From contig NZ_VFNC01000002.1 in the NCBI RefSeq assembly GCF_006715395.1, positions 1,302,001 to 1,366,000 of the forward strand: DNA of 64,000 nucleotides, in the 5' to 3' direction. The notes beneath the pieces are model-generated. The model saw only the letters and a list, made by a program, of their open reading frames with translations, did not search any database and was not told the origin of the DNA. The stretch is from Streptomyces sp. SLBN-31. GTDB taxonomy: Bacteria; Actinomycetota; Actinomycetes; Streptomycetales; Streptomycetaceae. Positions 17,157 to 25,047 of the stretch are shown here, one piece after another. The translations under genes were made by a program, and so were the position numbers. Positions within the stretch are counted from its first letter, which is position 1, and each line of letters starts with the position of its first letter.

Positions 17157-17951
17157 TCAGATGAAGTTCAGGGCGGCCGCGCAGCCCACCCCGCCCAGCA
17201 GCATGAACACCGGCATCAGCACCCTCAGCTCGACCCAGCTGCCCGCCCGGAACCGCATGAACTTCGGCGGGCCGATCGGGTACCAGCGCTTGCGGCCGAT
17301 CGGGATCGGCCACAGGATCGGGCAGCCGGACACCGTCAGCGCGTCCCCGATGTCGTGCACTATCGAGCCCAGCACGATCGGCAGCCCCAGCCACAGGTAG
17401 GCCTGGCCGGGCTCGGTGAACAGCCAGTGGGAGCCGTTGCCCGGCTTGTCCAGGACCCCGGCGAGGATCCAGGCGCTGGTCGCGGCCAGCAGCCAGACCA
17501 GGACGTCGCTGCTGGAGCCGCGCGCCGCCCGCCACAGCAGTCCCTCGATGGCCAGCACCATGTGCACGAAGAGGATGGCCAGCACCGCCCAGCGGCCACC
17601 GCTGACGGCCAGGGCGGACGCACCCGCACCGACAAGCACCGCCCACAGCCAGGTGTGGGTGAGCGTGCGGTGGCCGCCGGAGCGGCGCGGGTCGCCCTGC
17701 TTCCTTGTCGACTTGTAGACCGCATAGGACAGCTTGTCGACGATCTCGCACAGCCAGCGGGACAGGGGCCCGAAGGAGCGGGAGATGGTGGCCGCCTTGT
17801 GGTCCAGGTCCGGGGCGAGGGCCGCTCCGGCGCAGATCAGGGCACCGACCAGGAGGACCGGCCAGGGCATCGAGTGCCCGGTCGCGGCGGCCGCCGCACC
17901 GACGCCGAGCCAGGCCGCGGCCCCCGACAGTGAGTGTGCTGGTCCCATCAT
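17157..17951 (-). CDS. YdjM-like membrane-bound metal-dependent hydrolase
   Basis: About 264 residues with roughly six hydrophobic segments. It belongs to the YdjM/DUF457 family, described as inner-membrane metal-dependent hydrolases because of conserved histidine and aspartate clusters. Visible here are GPAHSLSG at the N-terminus, ALAPDLDHK near 50, GGHRTLTHTW near 95 and IVHDIGDALT in the C-terminal third. E. coli YdjM is under LexA control, but no biochemical role is established. The frame opens at ATG 17969. I prefer the ATG at 17951 because TAAGAAT at 17971-17977 looks like a -10 box that would start the transcript between the two. The gene is convergent with rpmE2. Confidence 0.8.
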   Translation of the reverse strand: MMGPAHSLSGAAAWLGVGAAAAATGHSMPWPVLLVGALICAGAALAPDLDHKAATISRSFGPLSRWLCEIVDKLSYAVYKSTRKQGDPRRSGGHRTLTHTWLWAVLVGAGASALAVSGGRWAVLAILFVHMVLAIEGLLWRAARGSSSDVLVWLLAATSAWILAGVLDKPGNGSHWLFTEPGQAYLWLGLPIVLGSIVHDIGDALTVSGCPILWPIPIGRKRWYPIGPPKFMRFRAGSWVELRVLMPVFMLLGGVGCAAALNFI

Positions 17952-18096
17952 GGCCGTTGCCCGCCCCATTCTTAGTGTGCCGCTGTCCAGTTGACCGGGT
18001 GCGCTGACGCTCCGTCGGCGTCACAGCGTACTGCTCGTGATCTTCGCGGCAGCATCCGATTCCCCGATGCGGGAGGAGGCCAGGCAAGATGGGTCC

Positions 18097-20610
18097 GTGA
18101 CACTCATCGATCAGCTGCCGCCGACCGCCGACCCCGACGCTCTCTACGAGGCCTTCGAGTCGTGGGCCCAGGAGCGCGGTCTGACGCTCTACCCCCACCA
18201 GGAGGAGGCGCTGATCGAGGTGGTCTCCGGCGCGAACGTGATCGTTTCGACGCCCACCGGTTCCGGCAAGAGCATGATCGCGGCGGGCGCCCACTTCGCG
18301 GCCCTGGCCCGCGACGAGGTCACCTTCTACACGGCGCCGATCAAGGCGCTGGTCTCGGAGAAGTTCTTCGAGCTGTGCAAACTCTTCGGCACCGAGAACG
18401 TGGGCATGCTGACCGGTGACGCCTCCGTCAACGCCGACGCCCCCGTCATCTGCTGCACCGCGGAGGTGCTGGCGTCGATCGCGCTGCGCGACGGCAAGGA
18501 CGCCGACGTCGGCCAGGTCGTCATGGACGAGTTCCACTTCTACGCCGAGGGCGACCGGGGCTGGGCCTGGCAGATCCCGATCCTGGAGCTGCCGCAGGCG
18601 CAGTTCATCCTGATGTCGGCGACGCTGGGCGACGTCTCCTTCTTCGAGAAGGACCTCACCCGCCGTACCGGCCGCCCCACCTCCGTGGTCCGCTCGGTGA
18701 CTCGCCCGGTGCCCCTCTCCTACGAGTACCGGCTCACGCCGCTCACCGAGACCCTCACCGACCTGCTGCAGACCAGGCAGGCACCGGTCTACATCGTGCA
18801 CTTCACCCAGGCGCAGGCGGTGGAGCGGGCGCAGGCGCTGATGAGCATCAACATGTGCTCGAAGGAGGAGAAGGAGCAGATCGCCGAGCTGATCGGCAAC
18901 TTCCGCTTCACCACCAAGTTCGGCCGCAACCTCTCCCGTTACGTCCGGCACGGCATCGGCGTCCATCACGCCGGCATGCTGCCCAAGTACCGGCGTCTGG
19001 TGGAGAAGCTCGCCCAGGCCGGTCTGCTGAAGGTCATCTGCGGCACGGACACGCTGGGCGTCGGCGTCAATGTCCCCATCCGCACGGTGCTGTTCACGGC
19101 GCTGACCAAGTACGACGGCAGCCGCGTGCGTACCCTGCGCGCCCGTGAGTTCCACCAGATCGCCGGCCGGGCCGGGCGGGCGGGCTTCGACACGGCGGGC
19201 TTCGTCGTCGCGCAGGGGCCCGAGCACGTCATCGAGAACGAGAAGGCCCTCGCCAAGGCCGGTGACGACCCGAAGAAGCGGCGGAAGGTCGTCCGCAAGA
19301 AGGCGCCGGAGGGCTTCGTCGGGTGGACGGAGAACACCTTCGAGAAGCTCATCGCCTCCGAGCCGGAGCCGCTGACCTCGCGTTTCCGCGTGACGCACAC
19401 GATGCTGCTGTCGGTCATCGCCCGCCCGGGCAACGCCTTCGACGCCATGCGGCACCTGCTGGAGGACAATCACGAGCCGCGCAAGCAGCAGCTGCGGCAC
19501 ATCCGGCGGGCGATCGCCATCTACCGCTCGCTGCTGGACGGCGGGATCGTCGAGAAGCTCGAGAAGCCGGACCCCACCGGCCGCATCGTCCGCCTCACCG
19601 TCGACCTGCAGCAGGACTTCGCGCTCAACCAGCCGCTGTCCACGTTCGCGCTCGCCGCGTTCGAGCTCCTCGACCCGGACTCCCCTTCCTACGCCCTGGA
19701 CATGGTGTCGGTCGTCGAGTCGACGCTGGACGACCCGCGGCAGATCCTCGTGGCCCAGCTGAACAAGGCCAAGGGCGAGGCCGTGGCGGCGATGAAGGCG
19801 GACGGCGTCGAGTACGAGGAGCGCATGGAGCGCCTCCAGGACATCTCCTACCCCAAGCCGCTGGAGGAGCTGCTCTTCCACGCCTACAACACGTACCGCA
19901 AGAGCCATCCCTGGGTGGGCGACCACCCGCTGTCGCCGAAGTCCGTCATCCGCGACATGTACGAACGGGCCATGTCCTTCACGGAGTTGGTGTCCTTCTA
20001 CGAGCTGGCCCGCACCGAGGGCATCGTGCTGCGCTACCTGGCCAGCGCCTACAAGGCCCTCGACCACAACATCCCGGACGACCTGAAGTCCGAGGACCTG
20101 CAGGACCTGATCGAGTGGCTGGGTGAGATGGTCCGCCAGGTCGACTCCAGTCTGCTGGACGAGTGGGAGCAGCTGGCCAACCCGGAGGAGATGACGGCCG
20201 AGGAGGCCCAGGAGAAGGCCGACGAGGTCAAGCCGGTCACCGCCAACGCGCGCGCCTTCCGGGTCCTGGTCCGCAACGCCCTCTTCCGCCGTGTCGAACT
20301 CGCCGCGCTCGACCAGGTCGAGGAACTGGGCGAGATGGACGGCGAGAACGGCTGGGACGCCGATGCGTGGGGCGAGGCGATGGACAAGTACTGGGACGAG
20401 TACGACGACCTCGGTACCGGTCCGGACGCCCGCGGCCCCAAGCTGCTGGTGATCGAGGAGGCGCCCAAGGACGGCGTCTGGCGCGTCCGGCAGATCTTCG
20501 ACGACCCGAACGACGACCACGACTGGGGCATCAGCGCGGAGGTCGACCTCGCGGCCTCCGACGCCGAGGGCCGAGCGATCGTCCGTGTCACCGATGTCGG
20601 TCAGCTGTGA
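18097..20610 (+). CDS. Ski2-like DEAD/DEAH box RNA helicase (DUF3516 C-terminus)
   Basis: An 837-residue superfamily 2 helicase. Motif I is STPTGSGKS near residue 50, motif II reads MDEFHFY rather than DEAD or DEVH, motif III is MSATLGD, and motif VI is HQIAGRAGRAGFD. The C-terminal half, after a KKRRKVVRKKAPEGF linker, matches the DUF3516 region found only in actinobacterial members. Ski2/Mtr4-type helicases unwind structured RNA for decay or processing. The GTG at 18097 begins the conserved TLIDQLPPTADPDALYEAFE segment; GGGAGGAGG lies 18 bases upstream, rather far for a ribosome site. A thioesterase gene follows after 19 bases. Confidence 0.92.
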   Translation: MTLIDQLPPTADPDALYEAFESWAQERGLTLYPHQEEALIEVVSGANVIVSTPTGSGKSMIAAGAHFAALARDEVTFYTAPIKALVSEKFFELCKLFGTENVGMLTGDASVNADAPVICCTAEVLASIALRDGKDADVGQVVMDEFHFYAEGDRGWAWQIPILELPQAQFILMSATLGDVSFFEKDLTRRTGRPTSVVRSVTRPVPLSYEYRLTPLTETLTDLLQTRQAPVYIVHFTQAQAVERAQALMSINMCSKEEKEQIAELIGNFRFTTKFGRNLSRYVRHGIGVHHAGMLPKYRRLVEKLAQAGLLKVICGTDTLGVGVNVPIRTVLFTALTKYDGSRVRTLRAREFHQIAGRAGRAGFDTAGFVVAQGPEHVIENEKALAKAGDDPKKRRKVVRKKAPEGFVGWTENTFEKLIASEPEPLTSRFRVTHTMLLSVIARPGNAFDAMRHLLEDNHEPRKQQLRHIRRAIAIYRSLLDGGIVEKLEKPDPTGRIVRLTVDLQQDFALNQPLSTFALAAFELLDPDSPSYALDMVSVVESTLDDPRQILVAQLNKAKGEAVAAMKADGVEYEERMERLQDISYPKPLEELLFHAYNTYRKSHPWVGDHPLSPKSVIRDMYERAMSFTELVSFYELARTEGIVLRYLASAYKALDHNIPDDLKSEDLQDLIEWLGEMVRQVDSSLLDEWEQLANPEEMTAEEAQEKADEVKPVTANARAFRVLVRNALFRRVELAALDQVEELGEMDGENGWDADAWGEAMDKYWDEYDDLGTGPDARGPKLLVIEEAPKDGVWRVRQIFDDPNDDHDWGISAEVDLAASDAEGRAIVRVTDVGQL

Positions 20611-20629
20611 GCCAAGGAGCGACCCACAC

Positions 20630-21496
20630 ATGACGAACCCGGCCGAGAGACTCGTCGATCTGCTCGACCTTGAGCAGATCGAGGTCAACATCTTCCGTGG
20701 CCTCAGCCCGAACGAGTCCCTGCAACGGGTCTTCGGCGGCCAGGTCGCCGGCCAGGCCCTGGTCGCCGCCGCCCGCACCACCGACGGCGAGCGCCCGGTG
20801 CACTCGCTGCACGCGTACTTCCTGCGTCCGGGCCGGCCGGGTGTGCCGATCGTGTACCAGGTCGAACGAGTGCGGGACGGCAGGTCGTTCACCACGCGCC
20901 GGGTCACCGCCGTGCAGCAGGGCCGTACGATCTTCAATCTCACCGCCTCCTTTCACAAACCTGAGGAAGGGCCCTTCGAGCACCAGCTGCCGCCGGCCCG
21001 CAAGGTCCCGGACCCGGAGTCCCTGCCGACGGTCACCCAGGAGATCCGTGAGCATCACGGCACGCTGCCCGAGCAGTTGGAGCGGATGTCCCGCCGCCAG
21101 CCCTTCGACATCCGCTATGTGGACCGGTTGCGCTGGACACCCGAGGAGGTCGAGGACGCCGAGCCGCGCAGTGCCGTGTGGATGCGCGCGGTCGGGCCGC
21201 TCGGCGACGACCCGGTCGTGCACACCTGCGCACTCACCTACGCCAGCGACATGACCCTCCTGGACGCCGTCCGCATCCCGGTCCAGCCCCTGTGGGGGCC
21301 GCGCAGCTTCGACATCGCGTCGCTGGACCACGCCATGTGGTTCCACCGGCCGTTCCGCGCGGACGAGTGGTTCCTGTACGACCAGGAGTCGCCGGTCGCG
21401 GTCGGCGGCAGGGGCCTGGCCCGCGGACGGATCTACGACGTGGAGGGCCGGCTGCTGGTGTCCGTGGTCCAAGAGGGTCTGTTCCGCCGGCTGTAG
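20630..21496 (+). CDS. tesB: Acyl-CoA thioesterase II (TesB family)
   Basis: A 288-residue double-hotdog thioesterase that hydrolyses acyl-CoA to free fatty acid and CoA in the cytosol. The N-terminal hotdog contains FRGLSPNESLQRVFGGQVAGQALVAA and VHSLHAYFLRPG. The C-terminal hotdog contains YASDMTLLD, with the catalytic aspartate near residue 207, followed by SLDHAMWFHRPFRADEWFLY and GRGLARGRIYD. All are standard TesB blocks and length matches the family (about 285 residues). AAGGAG lies about ten bases before ATG. It is 19 bases behind the helicase gene, so probably in one transcript, with no clear functional link. Confidence 0.93.
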   Translation: MTNPAERLVDLLDLEQIEVNIFRGLSPNESLQRVFGGQVAGQALVAAARTTDGERPVHSLHAYFLRPGRPGVPIVYQVERVRDGRSFTTRRVTAVQQGRTIFNLTASFHKPEEGPFEHQLPPARKVPDPESLPTVTQEIREHHGTLPEQLERMSRRQPFDIRYVDRLRWTPEEVEDAEPRSAVWMRAVGPLGDDPVVHTCALTYASDMTLLDAVRIPVQPLWGPRSFDIASLDHAMWFHRPFRADEWFLYDQESPVAVGGRGLARGRIYDVEGRLLVSVVQEGLFRRL

Positions 21497-21497
21497 T

Positions 21498-22412
21498 TCA
21501 CGCGTTCCTGCGGCACAGCCGGCCGAGCAGGCCGCGGGACCGTCGCTTCTCCGCGGCCGGCGGATGCTGGTGCGGTGCGGCGGGCGGGACGGGCGGCCGC
21601 TGTGGTCGGGCCGGCCTGTGGGCCGGAGCCGGACGGGGTGCGGGCTGGGCGGCCCGGGCCTCGCCGACCGCCTGTTCCAGATCGGCGCGGTACCAGGCGA
21701 TCTCGTCGGGGTCCGTGGCTCGCAGGATTCGCTCGGCCACCTGTGCGGTGGGCGATTCGGGGGCGCCGTACGCCATGGGCCTGGGCAGGAACCGGTTCAG
21801 GTGAGCGCGCTCATAGGGGTCCGGCACGATCTCCGCGAGCTGGGCCGGATCGAGCAGCGAGGCGACGGCGGCCGCCTGTGCCCAGGGATGGGCCGCGCTC
21901 TGCCGCCGCAGGAAGCCCAGTTGCCGTACCCGCCAGTTGCGCGCCCGGACGTCCAGGCCCTCCTTCAGCTGTTCGCGCAGTCCCGGTGGTGTGCGCCCGC
22001 TCAGCAGGGACGCGTTGTTCTCGTCTGCCGCGAACTGCTCGAGTTCCTCGGCGAGATAGAGCCAGACCACGGCTCGATAGCGATTCAGATAGAACGTGAC
22101 CGGCACGACGACACCGAGCCGGGCCAGTCGCGTGAACCGCCCGAGAGGCACGTCGAGCAGGCCGGCGCCTTCCTTGGTACCCACGGTCTCGACGCGTTTG
22201 CGCAGGGTCTCTGGAAAGCCCTCCCCGGCACGCAGCCGGTCGACCTCGTCGCGTGGGACGCGCCGTCCGCCACCGCCTTCGTCGGGGACGGTCCGGATGT
22301 GTCCGAGATGAACGGCGAGGTCGAACTCGCCTCGTTTCAGGCCCAGTTCCCGAGCCGCGCGGCTGGGCGTGCAGGTCGTGCGGGTAGCTGTCGTGACGAT
22401 GGTGCCTGACAT
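21498..22412 (-). CDS. DUF6397 family protein
   Basis: A 304-residue protein of a Streptomyces-specific family (DUF6397). The N-terminus (SRAARELGLKRGEFDLAVHLGHIRTV, then RRVPRDEVDRL) looks like an excisionase- or MerR-like winged helix that could bind DNA. The middle is alpha-helical, and the last 60 residues are proline/alanine-rich and end in a basic tail (KRRSRGLLGRLCRR). No catalytic motif is visible and its function is unknown. GGGGAG lies seven bases before ATG. It lies downstream of a roadblock-domain gene on the same strand (125-base gap) and converges on tesB one base away. Confidence 0.75.
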   Translation of the reverse strand: MSGTIVTTATRTTCTPSRAARELGLKRGEFDLAVHLGHIRTVPDEGGGGRRVPRDEVDRLRAGEGFPETLRKRVETVGTKEGAGLLDVPLGRFTRLARLGVVVPVTFYLNRYRAVVWLYLAEELEQFAADENNASLLSGRTPPGLREQLKEGLDVRARNWRVRQLGFLRRQSAAHPWAQAAAVASLLDPAQLAEIVPDPYERAHLNRFLPRPMAYGAPESPTAQVAERILRATDPDEIAWYRADLEQAVGEARAAQPAPRPAPAHRPARPQRPPVPPAAPHQHPPAAEKRRSRGLLGRLCRRNA

Positions 22413-22537
22413 CGCTGGTCTCCCCCGTGGAGTCGGTGGTCCGCGCCGTCCGCGCGGCCTCGGAAAAAACCGTAGCCGTTTCGGCGGATCTTGTGGCGGC
22501 CTGTGGATAACTCCACGGGAGAGGGAGAACCTGCAGG

Positions 22538-22951
22538 TCAGAAGTCCTTTGCCGAGGTCGGGTCGAGCTGGCGCGCTTCGATGTCGAGGTGCTCGCCGAC
22601 CCGGTTGACGAGCAGGGTCATCTCGTAGGCGATCTGCCCGATGTCGGCCTCCGCCGCGCTGAGCACGCACAGACAACTGCCGGAGCCGGCCGCGGTGACG
22701 AACAGCACGGCGTCGTCGAACTCCACCATCGTCTGACGCACTCCGCCCGCGCCGAAGTGGCGTCCTGAGCCCTTGGCCAGGCTGTGCAGTCCGGACGAGA
22801 CGGCGGCGAGGTGCTCGGCGTCCTCCCGCCTGAGGCCCGTGCTCGCGCCGGTGACCAATCCGTCGTTGGACAGGACCAGGGCATGCCGCACCTGCTCCAC
22901 CCGCTCGGTCAGATCGTCCAGCAGCCAGCCGAGTGTCTGGTTCTGCACCAT
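22538..22951 (-). CDS. Roadblock/LC7 domain protein, second CvnB paralogue
   Basis: A 137-residue roadblock/LC7 protein. It shares long identical stretches with the CvnB protein encoded about 2 kb away, for example LRREDAEHLAAV, HSLAKG, GRHFGAGGVRQTMVE and RVGEHL. Roadblock proteins bind and regulate small GTPases such as MglA or CvnD. The clear homology and proximity indicate duplication of cvnB. It is separated from the conservon by a PPOX gene on the opposite strand, so it has its own promoter. It may compete with CvnB for CvnD or give a second output. GGGGAG precedes ATG by about ten bases. Confidence 0.88.
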   Translation of the reverse strand: MVQNQTLGWLLDDLTERVEQVRHALVLSNDGLVTGASTGLRREDAEHLAAVSSGLHSLAKGSGRHFGAGGVRQTMVEFDDAVLFVTAAGSGSCLCVLSAAEADIGQIAYEMTLLVNRVGEHLDIEARQLDPTSAKDF

Positions 22952-23045
22952 GGTCGAAAACTCCCCGTGTGACGACTCCCCCTGGCCGGAGGATCTGCCC
23001 GTCAGCCTTCCCCACACCAGGCCCACGAGCAAGGAGGATGGGGGC

Positions 23046-23474
23046 ATGGCACAGAAGATGACCGATGAGGAATGGCGGGCATTCGTCTCGTACGGCACCC
23101 GCACCGCGAAACTCTCGACCGTCCGGGCCGATGGGAGCCCGCATGTGACGCCGATCTGGTTCGTGCTGGACGGGGACGACGTCGTGTTCAACACCGCGAA
23201 GACCAGCGTGAAGGGGCGGAATCTGGCCCGCGACGGGCGTGCCGCGCTGTGTGTGGACGACGACCGGCCGCCGTACGACTACGTCGTGCTGCGGGGCCGG
23301 GCCCGGATCTCGGAGGACCCGGAGGAACTGCGGTTCTGGGCCACCCGCATCGCGGCCCGGTACATGGGCGAGGAGCGGGCGGAGGAGTTCGGGGCCCGCA
23401 ACGGCGTACCCGGCGAACTCCTCGTGCGGATGGCGATCGACAAGGTGCTGGCGGAGAAGGCCGTCTCCGGCTGA
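23046..23474 (+). CDS. PPOX-class F420-dependent oxidoreductase
   Basis: A 142-residue split-barrel flavin/deazaflavin-binding protein. TAKLSTVRADGSPHVTPIWFVLDGDDVVFNT, GRNLARDGRAALCVDDDRPPYDYV and the C-terminal ARYMGEE are typical of the Rv1155-like PPOX family, whose actinobacterial members commonly use F420 to reduce biliverdin or other compounds. AAGGAGG at 23031-23037 gives a firm start. It lies between two roadblock-related gene groups but on the other strand, and ends 25 bases from the end of cvnD. The substrate is not predictable from sequence. Confidence 0.87.
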   Translation: MAQKMTDEEWRAFVSYGTRTAKLSTVRADGSPHVTPIWFVLDGDDVVFNTAKTSVKGRNLARDGRAALCVDDDRPPYDYVVLRGRARISEDPEELRFWATRIAARYMGEERAEEFGARNGVPGELLVRMAIDKVLAEKAVSG

Positions 23475-23499
23475 CCGTCCACCGGGCCCCGAGGGGGCG

Positions 23500-24123
23500 T
23501 CAGCCGACCGAGTCGAGCAGCCGGGCGGTGTGCATCCGCCCGGCGTACTCGACGAGCCGGATCAGCACCTCCTTCCCCGATTCGCGGTCCCGGGCGTCGC
23601 AGAGCACTACGGGCGTGCCCCGGTCCAGGTCGAGGGCGCGTGAGACCTCCTGGGCCGAGTACGTGCGGGCGCCCGTGAAGCAGTTGACGGCCACCACGAA
23701 CGGGATGTGCCGGTGCTCGAAGTAGTCGACCGCCGGGAAGCAGTCGTCGAGCCTGCGGGTGTCGGCGAGGACCACGGCGCCCAAGGCCCCTTGCGCCAAC
23801 TCGTCCCAGAGGAACCAGAAGCGGTCCTGACCCGGTGTGCCGAAGAGGTAGAGGGACAGGCCGGAGCGGATGGTGATGCGGCCGAAGTCCATGGCGACGG
23901 TCGTCGTGACCTTCTGGTCCACGCCACCGGTGTCGTCCACCGACTGACCGGCCTCGCTGAGCAGTTCCTCGGTGCGCAGCGGCTTGATCTCGCTGACCGC
24001 GCCCACCAGGGTGGTCTTGCCCACGCCGAACCCGCCGGCGACCAGTATCTTCAGCGCGAGCGCGGCCGTGTCGCCGCCCTGGGCGTCGGAGTGCCCGGAC
24101 TGCTCGGGGTGTTCGGAGATCAT
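23500..24123 (-). CDS. cvnD: Conservon GTPase CvnD
   Basis: A 207-residue small Ras-like GTPase. The P-loop GGFGVGKTT is at about residues 30-38, a switch region reads VTTTVAMDFGRI, and FGTPGQDRFWFLWDEL corresponds to the Walker B/G3 motif. It is the final gene of the four-gene conservon cvnA-D, conserved in streptomycetes and thought to act as a membrane-associated signalling complex resembling eukaryotic G-protein systems. CvnD is proposed to cycle between GDP and GTP under CvnB/CvnA control. The cvnC gene precedes it by 50 bases. The typical G4 NKxD motif is replaced by AVNCF, as in other family members. Confidence 0.92.
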   Translation of the reverse strand: MISEHPEQSGHSDAQGGDTAALALKILVAGGFGVGKTTLVGAVSEIKPLRTEELLSEAGQSVDDTGGVDQKVTTTVAMDFGRITIRSGLSLYLFGTPGQDRFWFLWDELAQGALGAVVLADTRRLDDCFPAVDYFEHRHIPFVVAVNCFTGARTYSAQEVSRALDLDRGTPVVLCDARDRESGKEVLIRLVEYAGRMHTARLLDSVG

Positions 24124-24173
24124 CGCTCACTTCTCTCGGGTGTACAGCTTGGGGGGTGGTTGCCGACGGTCCT

Positions 24174-24587
24174 CTACAGCGCCCGCAACCCTTCGATCAC
24201 TTCGCGCAGAATCCGTTCGTCGGGCAGTTGGGCGGGTGGCACGGGTCGACTGACGGTGACGCGGCCGAACTCCAGCAGGTCACCGAGGAGTACACGGATC
24301 ACGCCCACGGGAAGGTCGGCACCGGCGGCGAGTTCGGCCACCGACTGCGTCTCCGTGCGGCACAGGGCGATCAGGGTCCGGTGTTCCGGGCCGAGCGCGG
24401 CGTCGTCCGCCACGCCCGGCGCGCCGGGGTCCAGGGTGACCAGGGCGATCAGGTCGAAGCGGACGCCGGTCGGGCCCGGCCGGGTTCGCCCGCCCGTCAT
24501 GGCGTACGGCCGCACGAGCGGCCCGGCCTCGCCGTCGTACCACTGGCTCCCCGGCTGCGTCGGGACGCCGGTCCTGTCGGTGTTCAT
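24174..24587 (-). CDS. cvnC: Conservon DUF742 protein CvnC
   Basis: A 137-residue DUF742 protein, third gene of the conservon. The signature LVRPYAMTGGRTRP is followed by a winged-helix-like segment (SVAELAAGADLPVGVIRVLLGDLLEFG) and a short C-terminal helix with the usual LREVIEGLRAL ending. Biochemical work on other conservons suggests that CvnC can contact the other components, but no catalytic activity is known. It sits between cvnB (22 bases) and cvnD (50 bases), so a single transcript is likely. Confidence 0.92.
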   Translation of the reverse strand: MNTDRTGVPTQPGSQWYDGEAGPLVRPYAMTGGRTRPGPTGVRFDLIALVTLDPGAPGVADDAALGPEHRTLIALCRTETQSVAELAAGADLPVGVIRVLLGDLLEFGRVTVSRPVPPAQLPDERILREVIEGLRAL

Positions 24588-24609
24588 GTGCGCGGACCGC
24601 CCTCGCGTC

Positions 24610-25047
24610 TCATCGGGCGGCGGGCGGCCGCGCGGCGGCGCGCGGCGCCGTGTACAGGTGCTCGCCGACGCGTTTGACCAGACGCGCCATCTCGTAGGCG
24701 ACCAGGCCGATGTCGGCGGTCACGGCGGTCAGCACGGCCAGGCAGGAGCCGTCGCCCGCGGCGGCCACGAACAGGAAGGCGTCGTCCATCTCCACCATGG
24801 TCTGGCGCACGCCACCGGCCCCGAAGTGGCGGCCCGCGCCCTTGGCCAGGCTGTGAAAGCCGGAGGCGACGGCGGCGAGGTGCTCCGCGTCCTCACGGCG
24901 CAGATCGGTGGACGCGCCCACGGCGAGTCCGTCGTTGGACAGCACCACGGCGTGCCGCACCTCGGCCACGCGCAGCACCAAGTCGTCCAGCAGCCAGTCG
25001 AGTTCACCACCCCGCTGGGCAGCCCTCGTGCTCGGATCCTGGATCAT
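24610..25047 (-). CDS. cvnB: Conservon roadblock protein CvnB
   Basis: A 145-residue roadblock/LC7 protein with the core WLLDDLVLRVAEVRHAVVLSNDGLAVGAS and VRQTMVEMDDAFLFVAAAGDGSCLAVL. The stop codon of cvnA overlaps the cvnB start (ATGA), so the two are translationally coupled. In the conservon model CvnB links the sensor-like ATPase CvnA with the GTPase CvnD and may act on its nucleotide state. A closely similar second copy lies at 22538-22951. The C-terminal 15 residues are an alanine/proline/arginine tail absent from that copy. Confidence 0.93.
   Translation of the reverse strand: MIQDPSTRAAQRGGELDWLLDDLVLRVAEVRHAVVLSNDGLAVGASTDLRREDAEHLAAVASGFHSLAKGAGRHFGAGGVRQTMVEMDDAFLFVAAAGDGSCLAVLTAVTADIGLVAYEMARLVKRVGEHLYTAPRAAARPPAAR

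Noticed and set aside
22502..22510. A TTATCCACA sequence (minus strand), and TTGTCCACA at 43617-43625, both perfect DnaA boxes.
   Set aside because: Each is solitary. A replication origin would show many boxes near dnaA/dnaN, which are absent, so chance or minor sites are more likely.
23046..23474. The PPOX gene as part of the conservon.
   Set aside because: It is on the opposite strand with its own AAGGAGG ribosome site; it only happens to lie between cvnD and the second roadblock gene.
24610..25047. A biosynthetic gene cluster signature around the Tet(X)-like enzyme, methyltransferase or MpaB-like protein.
   Set aside because: No polyketide synthase, NRPS, terpene synthase, RiPP precursor or similar core gene occurs in the window.
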